Shown here: piece after piece, positions 23,201-35,662 of the stretch
Layout of the letters: every line of letters begins with the position of its first letter
How positions within the stretch are numbered: position 1 is the first letter of the stretch
Assembly: GCA_033439685.1 (NCBI GenBank)
Contig: JAUEDM010000008.1
Coordinates: 1,550,001-1,614,000 of the forward strand
Source: Apodospora peruviana
Lineage: Eukaryota; Ascomycota; Sordariomycetes; Sordariales; Lasiosphaeriaceae
Direction of reading: 5' to 3'
Length of the DNA stretch: 64,000 nucleotides
Made by a program: the position numbers and the translations under genes
Notes under the pieces: generated by a model
Told to the model about the DNA's origin: nothing
What the model saw: the letters and a program-made list of their open reading frames with translations, nothing else
The model's database searches: none

Positions 23201-26200
23201 CGAACCACCTCGTGGCCGGCGCTAACTTGCGAACATTTGGCCGTGCCTCTCCACCCCTCCCGCCGAGCCGAACAAAAAGCCAGGTGCCATATCAAAACCA
23301 CCAACCCGGGATAAAACCAGGGGCGGTTTGGGTCGGTCTGCTGTCGGCTTCTCAGCAGGGAATATGCCCTCCACCATTTCTAGAGTGCCCAGCCTCGGAG
23401 AAACCCACTTGCTAGCCTCGAAGCCGCGGTCAAAAGCCTCTGGGCCCCAGTTTTGGTACGGCGAAGGCGATATAGACTCCACGGCTGCTCCACGAAGCCG
23501 TCGTGTCCTGCTCAGTGGGTCGCCGAGTGGCCAGCCGACCAGCAGGGACAAGGGCCCGAAACGATCAAGAAATATTGCCGCAATTGCTACTGCCAGCAGT
23601 CGGCGGACGGCGGTGGGCGGTGGGCGGCGCATGCTCACGAAAGGAAGTTCGCGAGGACATCGTGGTAGGTGATGTACATAGTACTGGCGGCGGAGCTGGA
23701 GTCGGAATTGATGTTAGTCTCGTCACACCGTGACGTTGAACAAACAGTCTGCAAGAGACTTTCATTGGGGATGGATGATGAATTCTGGGAATGGAAGGGC
23801 AGCATGCTATACCATGCCATGCCCTGCCAAGCGTTGACGAGGATGTTGGACGAGGATGTCCTCGGGCCTTCCAGTTCCAGCCCTTCCCGGGACATGACAC
23901 GGACTAAGGATTACTCGGGCGCCGAATATGGAAGCTCTTTGGAACTTTGGAAGTCGAAGAGAAGCTTCCAAATGAGATTCCACCAGATTTCCAGATTCCG
24001 CTACGAGCTCCGGCGTGCGCTCTGGCGTTCCAGCGGGGCAGGTAGCGGGTCGCCGGTGAGCCAGGGGAAAGTGTGATAACCGATAAGGCCTTGATGCAAA
24101 CCCCCCGTAATCCCGCAATACCACCATACGCCCTCTCCTTTCGGTCGGTAAGGTAGCGCCAATACCTTCCTCTTCTGAAGTGAAGCCTACTAGTTTCACG
24201 GAGACTGTGCCTCTGAAACAAAAGATCCATGACGCGCGAGATGAGAGTTCTGAATCAGCTATCGAGATCCTGCCTGCGGTATGCGGAACCCGGTTCTGCA
24301 ACAATTATCGTACGGTACTACATCGGGGGTGTGAGCAACCTCTAGTTCAGTCCTAACTCACTTCAAATCGTTTTCTCACATTTCCAACATGCTTCATGCT
24401 TGCTCCGTCCTTGAACCACCCCTATTTTCACCTCGACTTCGCCGTCCATCCCCACGAAATAATTACATGTAAACAACAAGAATGTTGACAGGGAATGCAT
24501 GTCCCCCTTCCCTTCTTCGGGGTCCTGCCGAGTCAATCACAGGCGGCTTGAAAGGCATGATACATCTGATGATCTGACATCTGACAGGCTCACCCAACAA
24601 CCCCGGACCTCATCTCAGATTGCAAGGAATGCCCCGGCTTGGCCCACGTCCACGGTGGTGAGACGCCTTTTGATATCAGCGATCAAGTCGCCCCGGCTTT
24701 CTTTCGCTCACCAATCTACGGAGTTTTCCCCGTCGACGAATGAGATTGATGGCAATTGCCTGCCGAGTCAAGAATGCCCTCACCTCTCGAAGCGGCAACG
24801 AGCATCGAAGCTAATGCGCTGGAAACCCACTTCTGCCCCATCAACCGTCAAGGTGTCAACAACATGAATTTTACCTGTACGACCGAGTCGCGGCCTTCAC
24901 GTTCTTTGAAAGGTTCCGAGAACGCTTTCTGCGTTCAAGTCTCATATCCATCGTTCAGATGCGACGATGGCCATGTTTACCTACTTAACATCAAAGACAC
25001 TGCCTCACACAGCCCAGACCAAGTTCTGAGACAATTGTTAAGAGGAAAGGCGCCGTGGCCAAAGCCCCAGCCAGGTTCAAAGCAAGCCAACAGAAGCAAG
25101 CGCCCTTTATCATACACGGATGCTTCCTGATATTCTTCACGGAACGGTGCAGGCAGGCCATTCCAGGTTGTTGGCTCTGCGCGAGCATCTTTGAAAAGGT
25201 TGCTTTCCGCGCTTCTCTTTTCCGTACGCGGACAAATTCCATATCGGCCCCCTCCCGTCTGGACGGTTGACGAATGACCCTGGTGTCGTTCGGGAAGACA
25301 GGAGCTCCGTTGTGGAGGTCTCTCACGTTCAGACAACCAGCAGCTATGCCTGGGGCCTCCAGGTTAGGGATTTTTCCCAAGGGAGCAGCACCACCCATCC
25401 CAAGAACATCGGCGCCGCCTCAGTCGCTTTGCCCCCGATGAGTTTCTTGCTTCTTTCGTTTGCCTAGACTCTCGAAAAGCTGCTGGCCTGTTCCCCGGAC
25501 AGAACAAACCATTCGAATGGCGCTGGAAGGCTGTCAAAGCGGCTCCTCGCGTGCTGGGCACGCGGCACGGCAAGGCGCCGGCTGCTTTGCCGCCGCAGGT
25601 CCCAGGCGCAGCACAGGAAAACTCGCACGGCGTGAACGAAAAAGCAAGCAAACGGCTGCCTCCTCCCCTCGGTATATCTTTGCTTGCCCTTTTCCCTGAT
25701 GCCCGCGCGCGCGTGTGGCTTATTGACCGACTTTCTTTGTGAACAAAGGGATTGACCGTCCAGTTGGAGGGAAAAGTTCCCCGCCAGCGCAGGCCTTTTC
25801 CGGCAGCAATTCCGCGAGAGCGGATGGCCAATCGCGTTCGAACCCAGTTAGGTGTTTTAGGAGGACCCCGGTCAGTTGGGCCGGCCAAATTGGCCGACGG
25901 CGCCCGCAGGCCCGGTAACCTGAAGCTTCCCAGCAAATCTTGGACGCGTTTCCAGGTTCTTGGGATTAGCAGCTTCAACCCCCTTTTTCCCCAGAATCCC
26001 ACCCGACAAGAACCCATGTCTCTTCCAGTAACTTATCTCTTTTTAGTCCAAGCTAAAGTAATTTCGCAGAGCGTTCTTATCTTGGACCACACCGCCAAGC
26101 CATGCATTGCGTTGCAAAAATACACCTTTTTGCCCGAGCAACAAACCCGTCGTTTTTTTTTTTGCTTAATTCCTTGTCCAACTTGAAGTTTGAACCAGTA

Positions 26201-29200
26201 TGTCAACGAGTAAGATAGCTTCAGTTCTATCGATATGACGAAGGCCGGCGGCGCGTGTCGACAATGACGACGTGATGGAAGGTTAGACAACAGCCAAAGG
26301 ATAGAGATATCTACCCGTACCCCGGCTGATCTGAGTAAGAAGTTAAAGTGTCTTGGGGCGGCCGCAACTTTCAAGGCATAGCCAAAAGAAAAGGTTCTTA
26401 CAGAAGATAATGATCTTCCTGATTCCTTCCGGCGACAGATCCCTGACGTACCTAACCCATAACCATATTTCACTGCAGACTGTACGGATAAGCTCATGTA
26501 CGTTTCTCTTCTTTTGGAAAGCTGATCGGGATGAGGCTGATCAGGTATGCTAACAGGCAGTCCAGGATCCCAGCTGAAGGGCGGTGAAAGCGGTTGACCC
26601 CGACCCTCACCGTCGGCGAGTGACGACATCCGTTCTTTCTTATCTGACAAGCCTTTGGCGCGTTGTGCTGTACGCTTATCTTGTGTGTCAACACTAATGT
26701 TTCAACGGGCAGTGATCATCAACCAAGGCTTGGTGAGGCAGGCGGTGCGAGGAATTGGTGGTTGAACCTTCAACTGCATCTGACTATCTGGCAGGCCCCC
26801 ATCTTGTTCAGATCCTCTCAACCCACACATTGACTTCTTGAATGGTGCCAAACCGCACCCCCGGTCCTGGACTCCCGGCTCGGCTCGGCCCCGGCGGGCG
26901 GGCGGCACAACGCGCCAGTCCTTGTATCGTGCGTGCCACTGGCCTTTCTCGATCAACATGCGTATTCCATACTTGAAGTATTGGGGCATTGCAAGTTCTG
27001 ACCGCGTCACAATCTAGTCGTAACTAGATAAAAGAGCACCTTCGCGGAGAGAGGAGAGTGCGATCTTCCTTACTTACTAATGCATGACTGTGGAGGCGCT
27101 GTCAACGGAACTGGCTGCTGAGCTGAGCCTCCTCCACCAACGAGCCAGCGGCCGGTCTGTCAATTGGTCGGTAATGGGTGCCGATCAGTCAGTGATCCGG
27201 GGTGTCCTGTTTGAGACATCACGATGACCGTGGTGGGCAGTCAATGGTGCGGAACTTGTCCCGTCGTTAACTCGTTGTGAGAAGGAACATGCATTGCTCG
27301 TAGATGTGGTCTGTGTACCCGATCGACCGGCCGAGACCTTTGGTATCCGGCTCTCGGCACGCTGTCCGTTTGTATTCTCGAAATGGGATATTAGCTAGGG
27401 CAGCTTGTAAGGGTGAATGGGAGTTACGTACTCCATACCTGAGAGCAAATAGGAAATCTCACTACTATCCATATCTCAAGCCACAAAGATAAAAGATCGA
27501 GACAACCCCTCACCTTGGCTAGAGGGCTCTTGCCCAGTACGTGTCAAGCTGCCGTACTCGGTGTCCTCTAGTGTAGAGAACATATGTCTTTGCCTCTTCA
27601 CGTTCAAGTTCCAGTTTTCCCAAGTGTTCTATCTCAGCTGATTCAGCTGAAACATAATTGCAAAAGCGGACCTCCCCGCACAGGTAGCAGAAACGGAGAC
27701 TCGATCCTAGTGCCCCGTACGTGCCACTATTCTGGTTTAGGCATGGAGATAAGAAGCTGACAGGAGATTCTTATTATTCCTTACTCTCCTTCGTTTCTTC
27801 TTCTGCTTCTGGGGTATGTACCCCTCTTGGCGAGTGGGCGACGGCCACAGCCACATCTGGTTTGCTAGGTGGTGCCAAATGGATCACAGAGGAACTCCCC
27901 AGGACCTCCCCTGCCTCCCTCTCTCTTTGTCGTTCCTCCAGATAGATGCTCACCCCCACCAAGCAACTCTGACAACGGAGCGACAGAGATAAACTCGCGA
28001 CACAACGTTCCATTCTGTACGTCTCGGTTGCATGGCGTCCGGGAAGTAGTGACCCGAGTATAACTCTCTGCTGCTCTACGGCGGGGGCGGCGCTGTTAAG
28101 CCTCCCCATGGCAGACAGGCCAGACAACCCCCGTGACTGTTGGTCACAGCATCCAGCCCAGTGGGGAAGGGAGTTGTGCCCCCCGCCGCAGCAGCAACAC
28201 CAGGAAGGAAACAGCGTCTCAATGCACACTCCCCCCCAGTCGCATTGCTAGCTTGAAAGTATTTGTTTCCGAACAGCCTCCCAGGTGCACATGGAAGAAT
28301 TAGTGTTGTTCCAAGCTGGGCGGACGTTTAGCGGTACAGTCAAAGCTGATCGTGATCCATCTCCTATCAGGTTGTATTCTGCGTACATACCATGTTCAGA
28401 TGGGCGTTTGCTGAGTTGGGGACGAACAAACCCCTCCTTGCCATGATCACGGGGGCCCTCCACTATTGGATTCCGCTTCCGTTAGCACACAAGTGCCACT
28501 GGTCACACCAATGGTATTGAATGAGATGGGGCGTATCCAATAGACGAAGCAAGTCGATGCCGAATGCCAAGATTGAATACGATCCAGTGTACGGAGTACG
28601 ACGACATAAAAAGTTACTACACATGGGCTGTATTTTGGGTTTCGACAGATGAGATGAGAGATCAGATGTTCCCGTCTGTCGGAACCGAGACGACTTCTCA
28701 GAAAGGCGGGGGAAAGGAGTTGAAGGTGAGATGTATCCCTGTCGCCGGTGATACATCGTAGCACACCTGCTTGAAGCCGGTCAGGCGGGTCGACTTCTTG
28801 CCGGGACTGGATTTCTTCGAAAGGTATCGGAGGTCGGAAGCGGGGTCTCATATTGCAGGTATTTCTCATGCTCCAAGTCCCTTCCCGACGACATGCAGTC
28901 CATCAATGCTGACTAGTTCTTCCAACTGGGCAAGATAGGGCTTCGGTACCGATCAACTGGGTCACTTCAGGCGGCTACAGCACGTACTCAGTGACACTGC
29001 TTCGACCGGGCGGTTGGGGGGTTTCTGTTCCCGGGTCATGCCGAGTATTAATAACTGATCATCAATATGTCGTTGGGTCCGTCTTCCGGGCGTTTGCTTA
29101 GGTTAGGCTTGCGCTTATACCGGCAGTCTTTAGGCCCCAAGCGCCCGCAGCTTACATCGCTCGCAAGCAACCCAACTTGGTGGTGGAGTCTGTTCCGACG

Positions 29201-30626
29201 TCTCAGCCCTACGATGCGCCGTTCCTGTGGGCCCGAGACCGGGATGTCGGGGACAATTTGGGGGCTGGAATCGTCGGCGTCGCTGTCTTCACCATTTTTC
29301 TGGGTACACCGCATTTCGGTTTGTTGACTGTCCCGAGGCCTGGAAAGATAAGGTATTTACCTGATCAGCTATCCTGCTGTTGTCCTGATTTCAACATACC
29401 TACATGCGTGCCAACCTGTTATGCCGATGGAGTGCAGAACGGAGACGGATTCCGACCTTCGGGCTTCAAACCCCCACTGAATCCGGCTCGACGACAAACA
29501 AGTGGTTGTGGTGCTGATGTCACGACGCAGATGGCGCATGTACGCTATGCTCTTATCCGATCCGAAGCAGCGCAATTCGGTGATATTCAGCCAGCCAGAG
29601 ATTTGCTTGCTTTGGATTTGCTGTGCTGTCATGCATCGACCTGGCTCCGATTCTCACCGGCTTCTTTTCAGAAGACCATTGAACCTCACTTACGGCCGTA
29701 GTTTCCTCCCCTGAAATTGTGCGGGTTAACACGTGCCGCGGACACTTGAAGGTGTGGCAATTGCTGATCCCAGCGGGGATGGGTGATGGTATACCCGTAA
29801 GCCCAAAACGGTACGATGTGTGTGTCTGTGTGTTTTTGCGTTTCAACTCGGACGCCATCTCGCGACTTCATCGATTTTGGACGTCGCTGTCGTATCATGG
29901 CGTTAACTGTGCGCGCCAAAGCTGCCGCCGCAAGGACGTCGATTATACCCAGGGAGCAGGGGTGATGTTGTAATAACTGGTTCTGTCTGGGGACGGGACT
30001 GTTGGTGATCCTCCTTCCCTGTGTTGCCGCCACTTCAGCGATTCAAGCGGAGTGCGCGGAATATTCTGCCAGTCGTCAAGGACCACGGGTGAGAGGCGCA
30101 AAACTTCATTGTGGTGATCCGGAATCTCCCGAGGTAAAAGTTGCTAAGCACCTGCCTTACATTACCAGGTTAAGGTTCCTATGTACGAGACACGCAGGTT
30201 TGCCAGAGACGGGACTGAGTCCACGTCATTTCTCATTTCCCTCCCAAGGCAACGACAAAGGGAGGCAGTGCATTTGGTCCTAGTTCCAGACAGGAAGGAG
30301 GAAAGAAGAGACGATTACAATGAACACGCCACATTCGATGGAAGGAACGTTCAGTTGATGTTTGATACGGCAAGCACACCCTTCGCAAGTTCGCCCTCTG
30401 CCCTCGCTCGTGCCTGCTACGTTTCACCCAACTGCAAAAAAAGGAAGGCGAAGCCAACTTCAACCATTGGGTACCTTGACGATTCCATCGGAATCCATCG
30501 ACGATAAGCATCATCATCAGAGCTCATCATCTCAACTCAACTCCTGATACTGACAAGCATCACAATCCAATTCAACGCCGAAGGCTCTGCTTCATGCTGA
30601 TACACAGACAGGCAACCGTGCTTTAT

Positions 30627-31650
30627 TCAAAAGTTTACACACTTATCGCTACAGGCAGTCAACGGTGAATCCTTCCGCCCTCTGATCTCACCGATTTCCT
30701 TCTCGTCGACATTCCTCCATGGTCGACTGTACCGATTGTGGTATGCCCATCCGGCATCGTTCGCCTTTGTTTCCGTCCCACGCAGAATCATACGGTACTC
30801 TGAGATTGGCATCTTAGGGAGCTTCCTCTTCTCCGAAATCCCAAATCTCCCAATCAACTTCCTACCGGTCCCCCATCTCCCCCTTCGTTGCTGCTGTTGT
30901 TGACCAGAACCTCCCATGTAGACATCTGTCATCTCGCCTCCAAGGACCTCAGTCAACATGACAAGCTTCCACTCTCGTCTGCGGAATGCGTTGCTACTGC
31001 TCTGGATGCGATCATTGATCAGGTCATAAATCTCATCCTGCAGAGTCCAGTCGAGCTTGCGCAGTCGCCGTTCCAAATCCACAGCATGGCCACTCTCCGA
31101 TTTGCCTTGGGCTGTGTATTGTGCTCTGTCGATGCCGCAAGCGCGTACAAGTTCTTCCTGCGTGAAGTGTGAATTTGGCACCACGGACAGAATGCGTGCG
31201 TCTTCGATTTCTGTGTGTCGCCACCACAGCACACCTAGGTATTGTTTCCACCCGATAACCTTGGTTATTGGCGCGTGATAGGTAATCGACCACGACTCGA
31301 GCACCGACTTGTTGTCCCCTTCGACTGGAACTTGGCTATGAGTATGTATCAGCTTGGACCCAAGCTTCGATCATGCCCAACCGAGAACTTGAAGGTGTTC
31401 TGACAATGAATGCTAGCACTACTTACAATACCCTCGCTTTGCATGAGAGATCAGAACAGCCCGGACTTTCGCAGCCGGTGATCGCAACCACTCGACTCGC
31501 TCTCTGGCCCTCCTCTTCGACTCCCACAACAGTTCCACCTTCTCCTGCCAGGCTGAGGCTTTCATCATCAAAGTAGGATGAGAAGCGTAAGCTCTCATGA
31601 ATGACAGGCTCTGGGGTCGAAGGGTAAGTCGGTGAACCTATGGCCGCCAT
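30627..31650 (-). CDS. 310-aa protein of unknown function
   Basis: Two exons on the minus strand, 31650-31427 and 31335-30627, separated by a 91-nt GTAAGT...TAG intron (31336-31426). The phase fits exactly, giving CKARV-F-QVPVEGD across the junction. The start ATG at 31650 opens an acidic, Ser-rich N terminus (residues 1-55) followed by a Cys cluster (GCESPGCSDLSC, about 59-70). The middle is rich in aromatic and charged residues (WKQYLGVLWWRHTEIEDARI, LERRLRKLDWTLQDEIYDL). A five-Gln tract precedes a strongly basic C-terminal third (RRGRWGTGRKLIGRFGISEK). No signal peptide or membrane segment. I do not recognise the family. Splice consistency and non-random composition support a real gene. 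It borders the long gene-poor stretch. Confidence 0.65.
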
Positions 31651-33444
31651 TGTGATGTACCCTTACACGGCGGAGCAATCCCTCGGTGAGCTTTCTGAGT
31701 ATCAACGCGAACCCGGTTCGAATTGTTAAAATCTGGAAGTATTATACACCGGTGTGTGTTATGCGTTGACCTGGTCTCTCACAGCAGCGGCTGTCATTGA
31801 CTCTTAAAGAACCCAGGGTCCGAGGTTCTTCATAGACGCTCCTTTGCGGCAGGGACGTGTTGGGACCCTCAGCGAGATAGCTAACCGCGGATGAAGAACT
31901 CTTGTTGGGCCGCACAAACGGCCATCCTCTACGCCATTCTCATCCTTTGTGTCTACGGCACGGCTTGTCACGATTGGAGCGCTCTCCTTCTTTCCTTGTA
32001 TTTTCGGGTTTCAGATTTCCCTCCAGTTCACTGTGCGGAGAGAATAGAATCGCTTCATCTTCAGGGTGTTTCGCAAATGCGAGCAATCCGCCACCGTCAC
32101 CCCAACATCCTTCTATCCTACCTGCGCCACCAAAATACCTTTATTTGCAACATTTCGTGATTGGTCTAACTGAAAATAGCGCCGCGTCAAACTCGAAGGC
32201 ACAATCAATTAATTCGCAGTGTGTGCTACACCAGCAATTGGCTGATTGAAATGATGAGCGAACCATGGGGCACACCATAATGGCCTTCTTTCTTTGTTTC
32301 CAGATTTCTCCTCTTCAGCCGCCACCGGCGTGAGGCACACCATACTAGGCTCCCAAGGTTTCAAGTTTCGTGAAACCCGCCCCCATTGCAGGGCTGAGGC
32401 TCAGAGTCAGAAGGAGGAGCTATTCTTTGTTGGGGAAACATTATACAATCGCGAAATGCCCAAGTACTTCTTTGAAGGGCTGACTGATGACAGCGGCAGC
32501 TCACAACTCGACCAGAGCCTTCTCATAGCCGTCACATCTTGATGTCAAAATTCAAGAGTTGATTTAGTTGAACGGTCTCCCAAGCTCCGGGCCGAGGATA
32601 TTTTTATCGTGGCCTTTAAGGTCGGTCCATCTTCATTCAGGATACTGATAACTGGCCTTGAAATTATATTTATACCACTAAGTGCATTTTCAAAGGAGTT
32701 AAAGAGTTGCTTCGATCTTAACTAACTCGGTATCAAGCCATAGTAACCAAGTTACAAGCCCACATTGATATTAACCACTAGTTCTAAAGTAGAATTAGAT
32801 AATACTCTGGCAGGGCATATCGCGAGATGACATAAACCCTGCTTGCCCAAAGCCCGTTCCGAGCGAGCTTTCATCCATGCGAAGACCAACCAACAATGGG
32901 ACAAGACGGCTAATACCACGCCGTTGCCACCTTGATTTGTTCCGGCTATATGATATCGGGTTACCCCATACTGGAATAACCATTTTACCCCTCAACAACC
33001 GGGACACGTGCGTGGTATGCAGTATTTTAATTCCTATCCCTTCCCTTGGCGCCGTGTATCCCATATTGGTTTGTGGGGCTGCAGCATGAATATGGGGCAG
33101 CCCTTATGAACGCATCCCGCTTTTCTGGACTGATGTCGTGCAACTCCCCACACTTTTTGGATGGGTTTGCGAGTTTCCGATCTTCAATATCTCCCTCTCT
33201 CTCTCTCCAAACATTAGATAGTAGTAGCCCGGGATGAGCGGCAAAGATTAATGGCCTGTGTTGCTCCGTCCGTCCAGTCCCTTTCGCCACAGGAAGAGCC
33301 TCGTCTATATTGTAACTGATAGTATCAATATTAACCGGTTATGTTTATATTTCCCGGTTGTCTGTCAACCATGACGCCTCCTTGACTTTCTCTTATGGTG
33401 ATATCGGTCTGTCTGTTCTGCTTTCACCAAATAACTAGTAAAAG
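31651..33444. other. Intergenic, AT-rich in places
   Basis: Separates the 310-aa gene from the deacetylase gene. A short CT microsatellite lies near 33190-33205. No gene recognised. The right end should hold the deacetylase promoter, though I see no canonical TATA box. Confidence 0.5.
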
Positions 33445-34354
33445 ATGATGTTCACGCAAACCGTCGCCGTTGCCGCCGTCTTCTTGACGGGCACGGCACT
33501 GGCGTATCCAGCCATCGACCCGATCGAGTTCATCAAGCGGGCCGCGAATCCTGGTGTGGTCATCTCCAAATGCACCAACCCAGGCATGCTGGCGCTGGCG
33601 TACGATGACGGGCCGTACCAGTATACCGGCGCGCTGGTCGACATCCTCGACAAGGGCGGCGCGAAGGGGACCTTTTTCTGGACCGGTACGCTCTACGGGT
33701 GTATTTACAAAGAGGCCAAGGCGGTCGAGAAGGCGTTTGCGGGCGGACATCAGGTTGCGTCGCACACATGGTAATTCCCCCCCTTCCCTCACCTTGTAAT
33801 TTAATTAGTAGTTTCTAGAATTAGCTGACAGAGTCGAGGAAACAGGACCCACAGCAGAATGGGCTCCATGTCCGCTGCGAATATCAAGACAGAAATGACA
33901 AAAGTCGAGCAGGCGCTCGTTAATTTGGTGGGCGTCAAGCCGGCGTACATGCGTCCGCCGTACCTCGACACCGGAGGACAGTTCCTGTCAACGATGAAGT
34001 CGATGAACTACAAGGTCATCACCGACGACATCGACACGGGCGACTGGAACAACCGCTCTCCTGCACAGAGCCAGCAGCAGTTCCAACAGGCTGGGGCGGG
34101 CGGCAACGGCCATATTCCTCTTATGCACGAGGTCTACCCGGGCACCGTCAACACCCTGACGCCCTGGCTGATTAATTGGGCTAAGCAGAATAACTTGAAG
34201 CTTGTCACTGTTGGTGAGTTGATACCTGAAAAAAGGTTGTGGCAGGGAAGCAATGCTAACGTGGTTTGGGGGCGAAGCCGAGTGCCTTGGTGATCCTGAT
34301 GGCATGTATCAGGTCGGCAACTGGACAAAGACGCAGGGACCGTATTCTTGCTAA
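33445..34354 (+). CDS. Secreted CE4 polysaccharide (chitin) deacetylase
   Basis: Three exons (33445-33770, 33846-34213, 34278-34354) encode 256 aa. Both introns are GT-AG (75 and 64 nt), and the second splice replaces a false read-through with the family ending VAECLGDPDG. Residues 1-20 form a signal peptide (hydrophobic core ending ALA). NodB-domain motifs follow in order: AYDDGP with D54/D55; the metal-binding SHTWTHS with H107 and H111; MRPPY; DIDTGDWNN; and IPLMHE with the last catalytic His. The enzyme removes N- or O-acetyl groups from chitin or another acetylated polysaccharide outside the cell. In plant-associated fungi such enzymes can hide chitin from host receptors. No chitin-binding module is attached. 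The closing TKTQGPYSC adds a conserved terminal Cys. Substrate (chitin versus xylan) cannot be decided from sequence. Confidence 0.92.
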
Positions 34355-35662
34355 TAACCGTTGAAGCTATAAGACTAGGAGCTCTGAGTAAGAGATTGTT
34401 TTTTGGTGGAGGTGGTGGTTCTTAACATCAGACGGGGGATCCTCTTAGGTTCAATAGGTCAGGTATGTTTGTTGAGCCGCCACGCAACTTGTGGTTGGCC
34501 GCAAAGGGGGGACCATGGATCAATCTGTGTATGAAGGAGCAGTACGGTACATATTTAGGAGAAAAGACGCAGCATCCATTGACACCTATGTAGGAGAGAA
34601 CAAAACGAGGAGACATAGATGACATGTCCTAGGTACAAACAAACCAGTTCACAGGTACATTGGGCTTGGCGATCTCAACTTTCGCCCAAGAAAACGGTCA
34701 ACCCATGCGCTCCGTTTCTCCATTCCACATCAAGGCGGATCGTTGCTGCAAGCGAGGACGAAAAGGGGAAGAACAGGTCCCGACAGTTTGGTAATGATGA
34801 GCTTGGCGTGGCGTGGCGTTGTTGGATCTCATAACTTTGACAGGTGCTGCGTGGGTCTATCACTGTGTACAGTACGAGATGCCGGCTCGGCAACAACTTT
34901 ACGCATGTCTCACTTCCATTGATCAGTGCTTGCTCGCAAATCTTGACTTTTGCGGAACCTGCAGAGTCTGGCAGAAAGATGGATTGCTTCAAGCGATTCG
35001 GGCCGGCTGACTGGCTGTCCTCTGTCTTTGGATCGGGTATGCTATCCACGCTCGGCACCCATCAACCTCAACTACCGCAACAAACCGTTGTAGTCAGGTA
35101 CCTAGTGGGGAAGATCTTGGTTGGCCGCCGTTGCCACCAGGATCCAAGGGTGGGATCTATTCAGCTAAAGCCTCTCTGCTTGAAGGAGAGACTGCCGGTC
35201 CATCGACACCCCGGCGTGTCTTCACCGTTGAAACTATCGTGAATCGCAGATTATCTTGCATGGTGAAGCGAACATGGCTCATGGACCCCCAATCGTGCTT
35301 CAAGATCTTAGAGCAAACAACCGGGCTCCTGGAACTGGTTTGATGTTCGCAAGCAGAGCTGTTTACTATTGGTATCCTTCTGGTGGCACAGAGCGCCTGG
35401 TCTGGCGCACTGTACATAAAGCTCGACGAGAGTGTCTATCACAGGCCACATGACAACTAGCGCATGCGGTGTGTGACAAGGAAAACACCCGTCTCGCATG
35501 TTTCCGCCATGTGCCGGCTCGGACGCTGCCGATGTCTTGACAACCTGTCAAACTCTCGCCTCAAAGTTGGTTGCTAGGATAGCCTTGCTTGGAGTTGAAG
35601 ACATCAGGCCGTGGCGTTGGAGGCTAATGTATGTTTTACCAGAGGCCATAATTTTTTGACAG
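34355..35662. other. Intergenic region between convergent genes
   Basis: Lies between the deacetylase gene (+) and the terpene cyclase gene (-), so it holds both 3' ends. No coding signal recognised. Confidence 0.5.

Larger units (their letters stand above)
7979..30626. other. 22.6-kb stretch without a convincing gene
   Basis: No ORF here looks like a real protein. The longest (for example 14457-15107 minus, 216 codons; 25364-26017 minus, 217 codons) have low-information compositions and no family resemblance. Base composition is ordinary in most of it, more AT-rich at about 8.6-9.7 kb. It contains A/T homopolymers, GTT/ACA/CAG trinucleotide tracts at 18.5-20.3 kb, pyrimidine-rich stretches resembling long fungal 5' UTRs, and faint coding-like patches at 12.7, 13.8 and 29.2 kb. 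Possible explanations are long regulatory or noncoding RNA regions, heavily eroded accessory DNA, or genes split into exons too small for me to see. Confidence 0.5.

Noticed and set aside
25364..26017. 217-codon minus-strand ORF
   Set aside because: Low-information Arg/Ser/Pro-rich composition, no recognisable domain, no supporting splice or promoter context.
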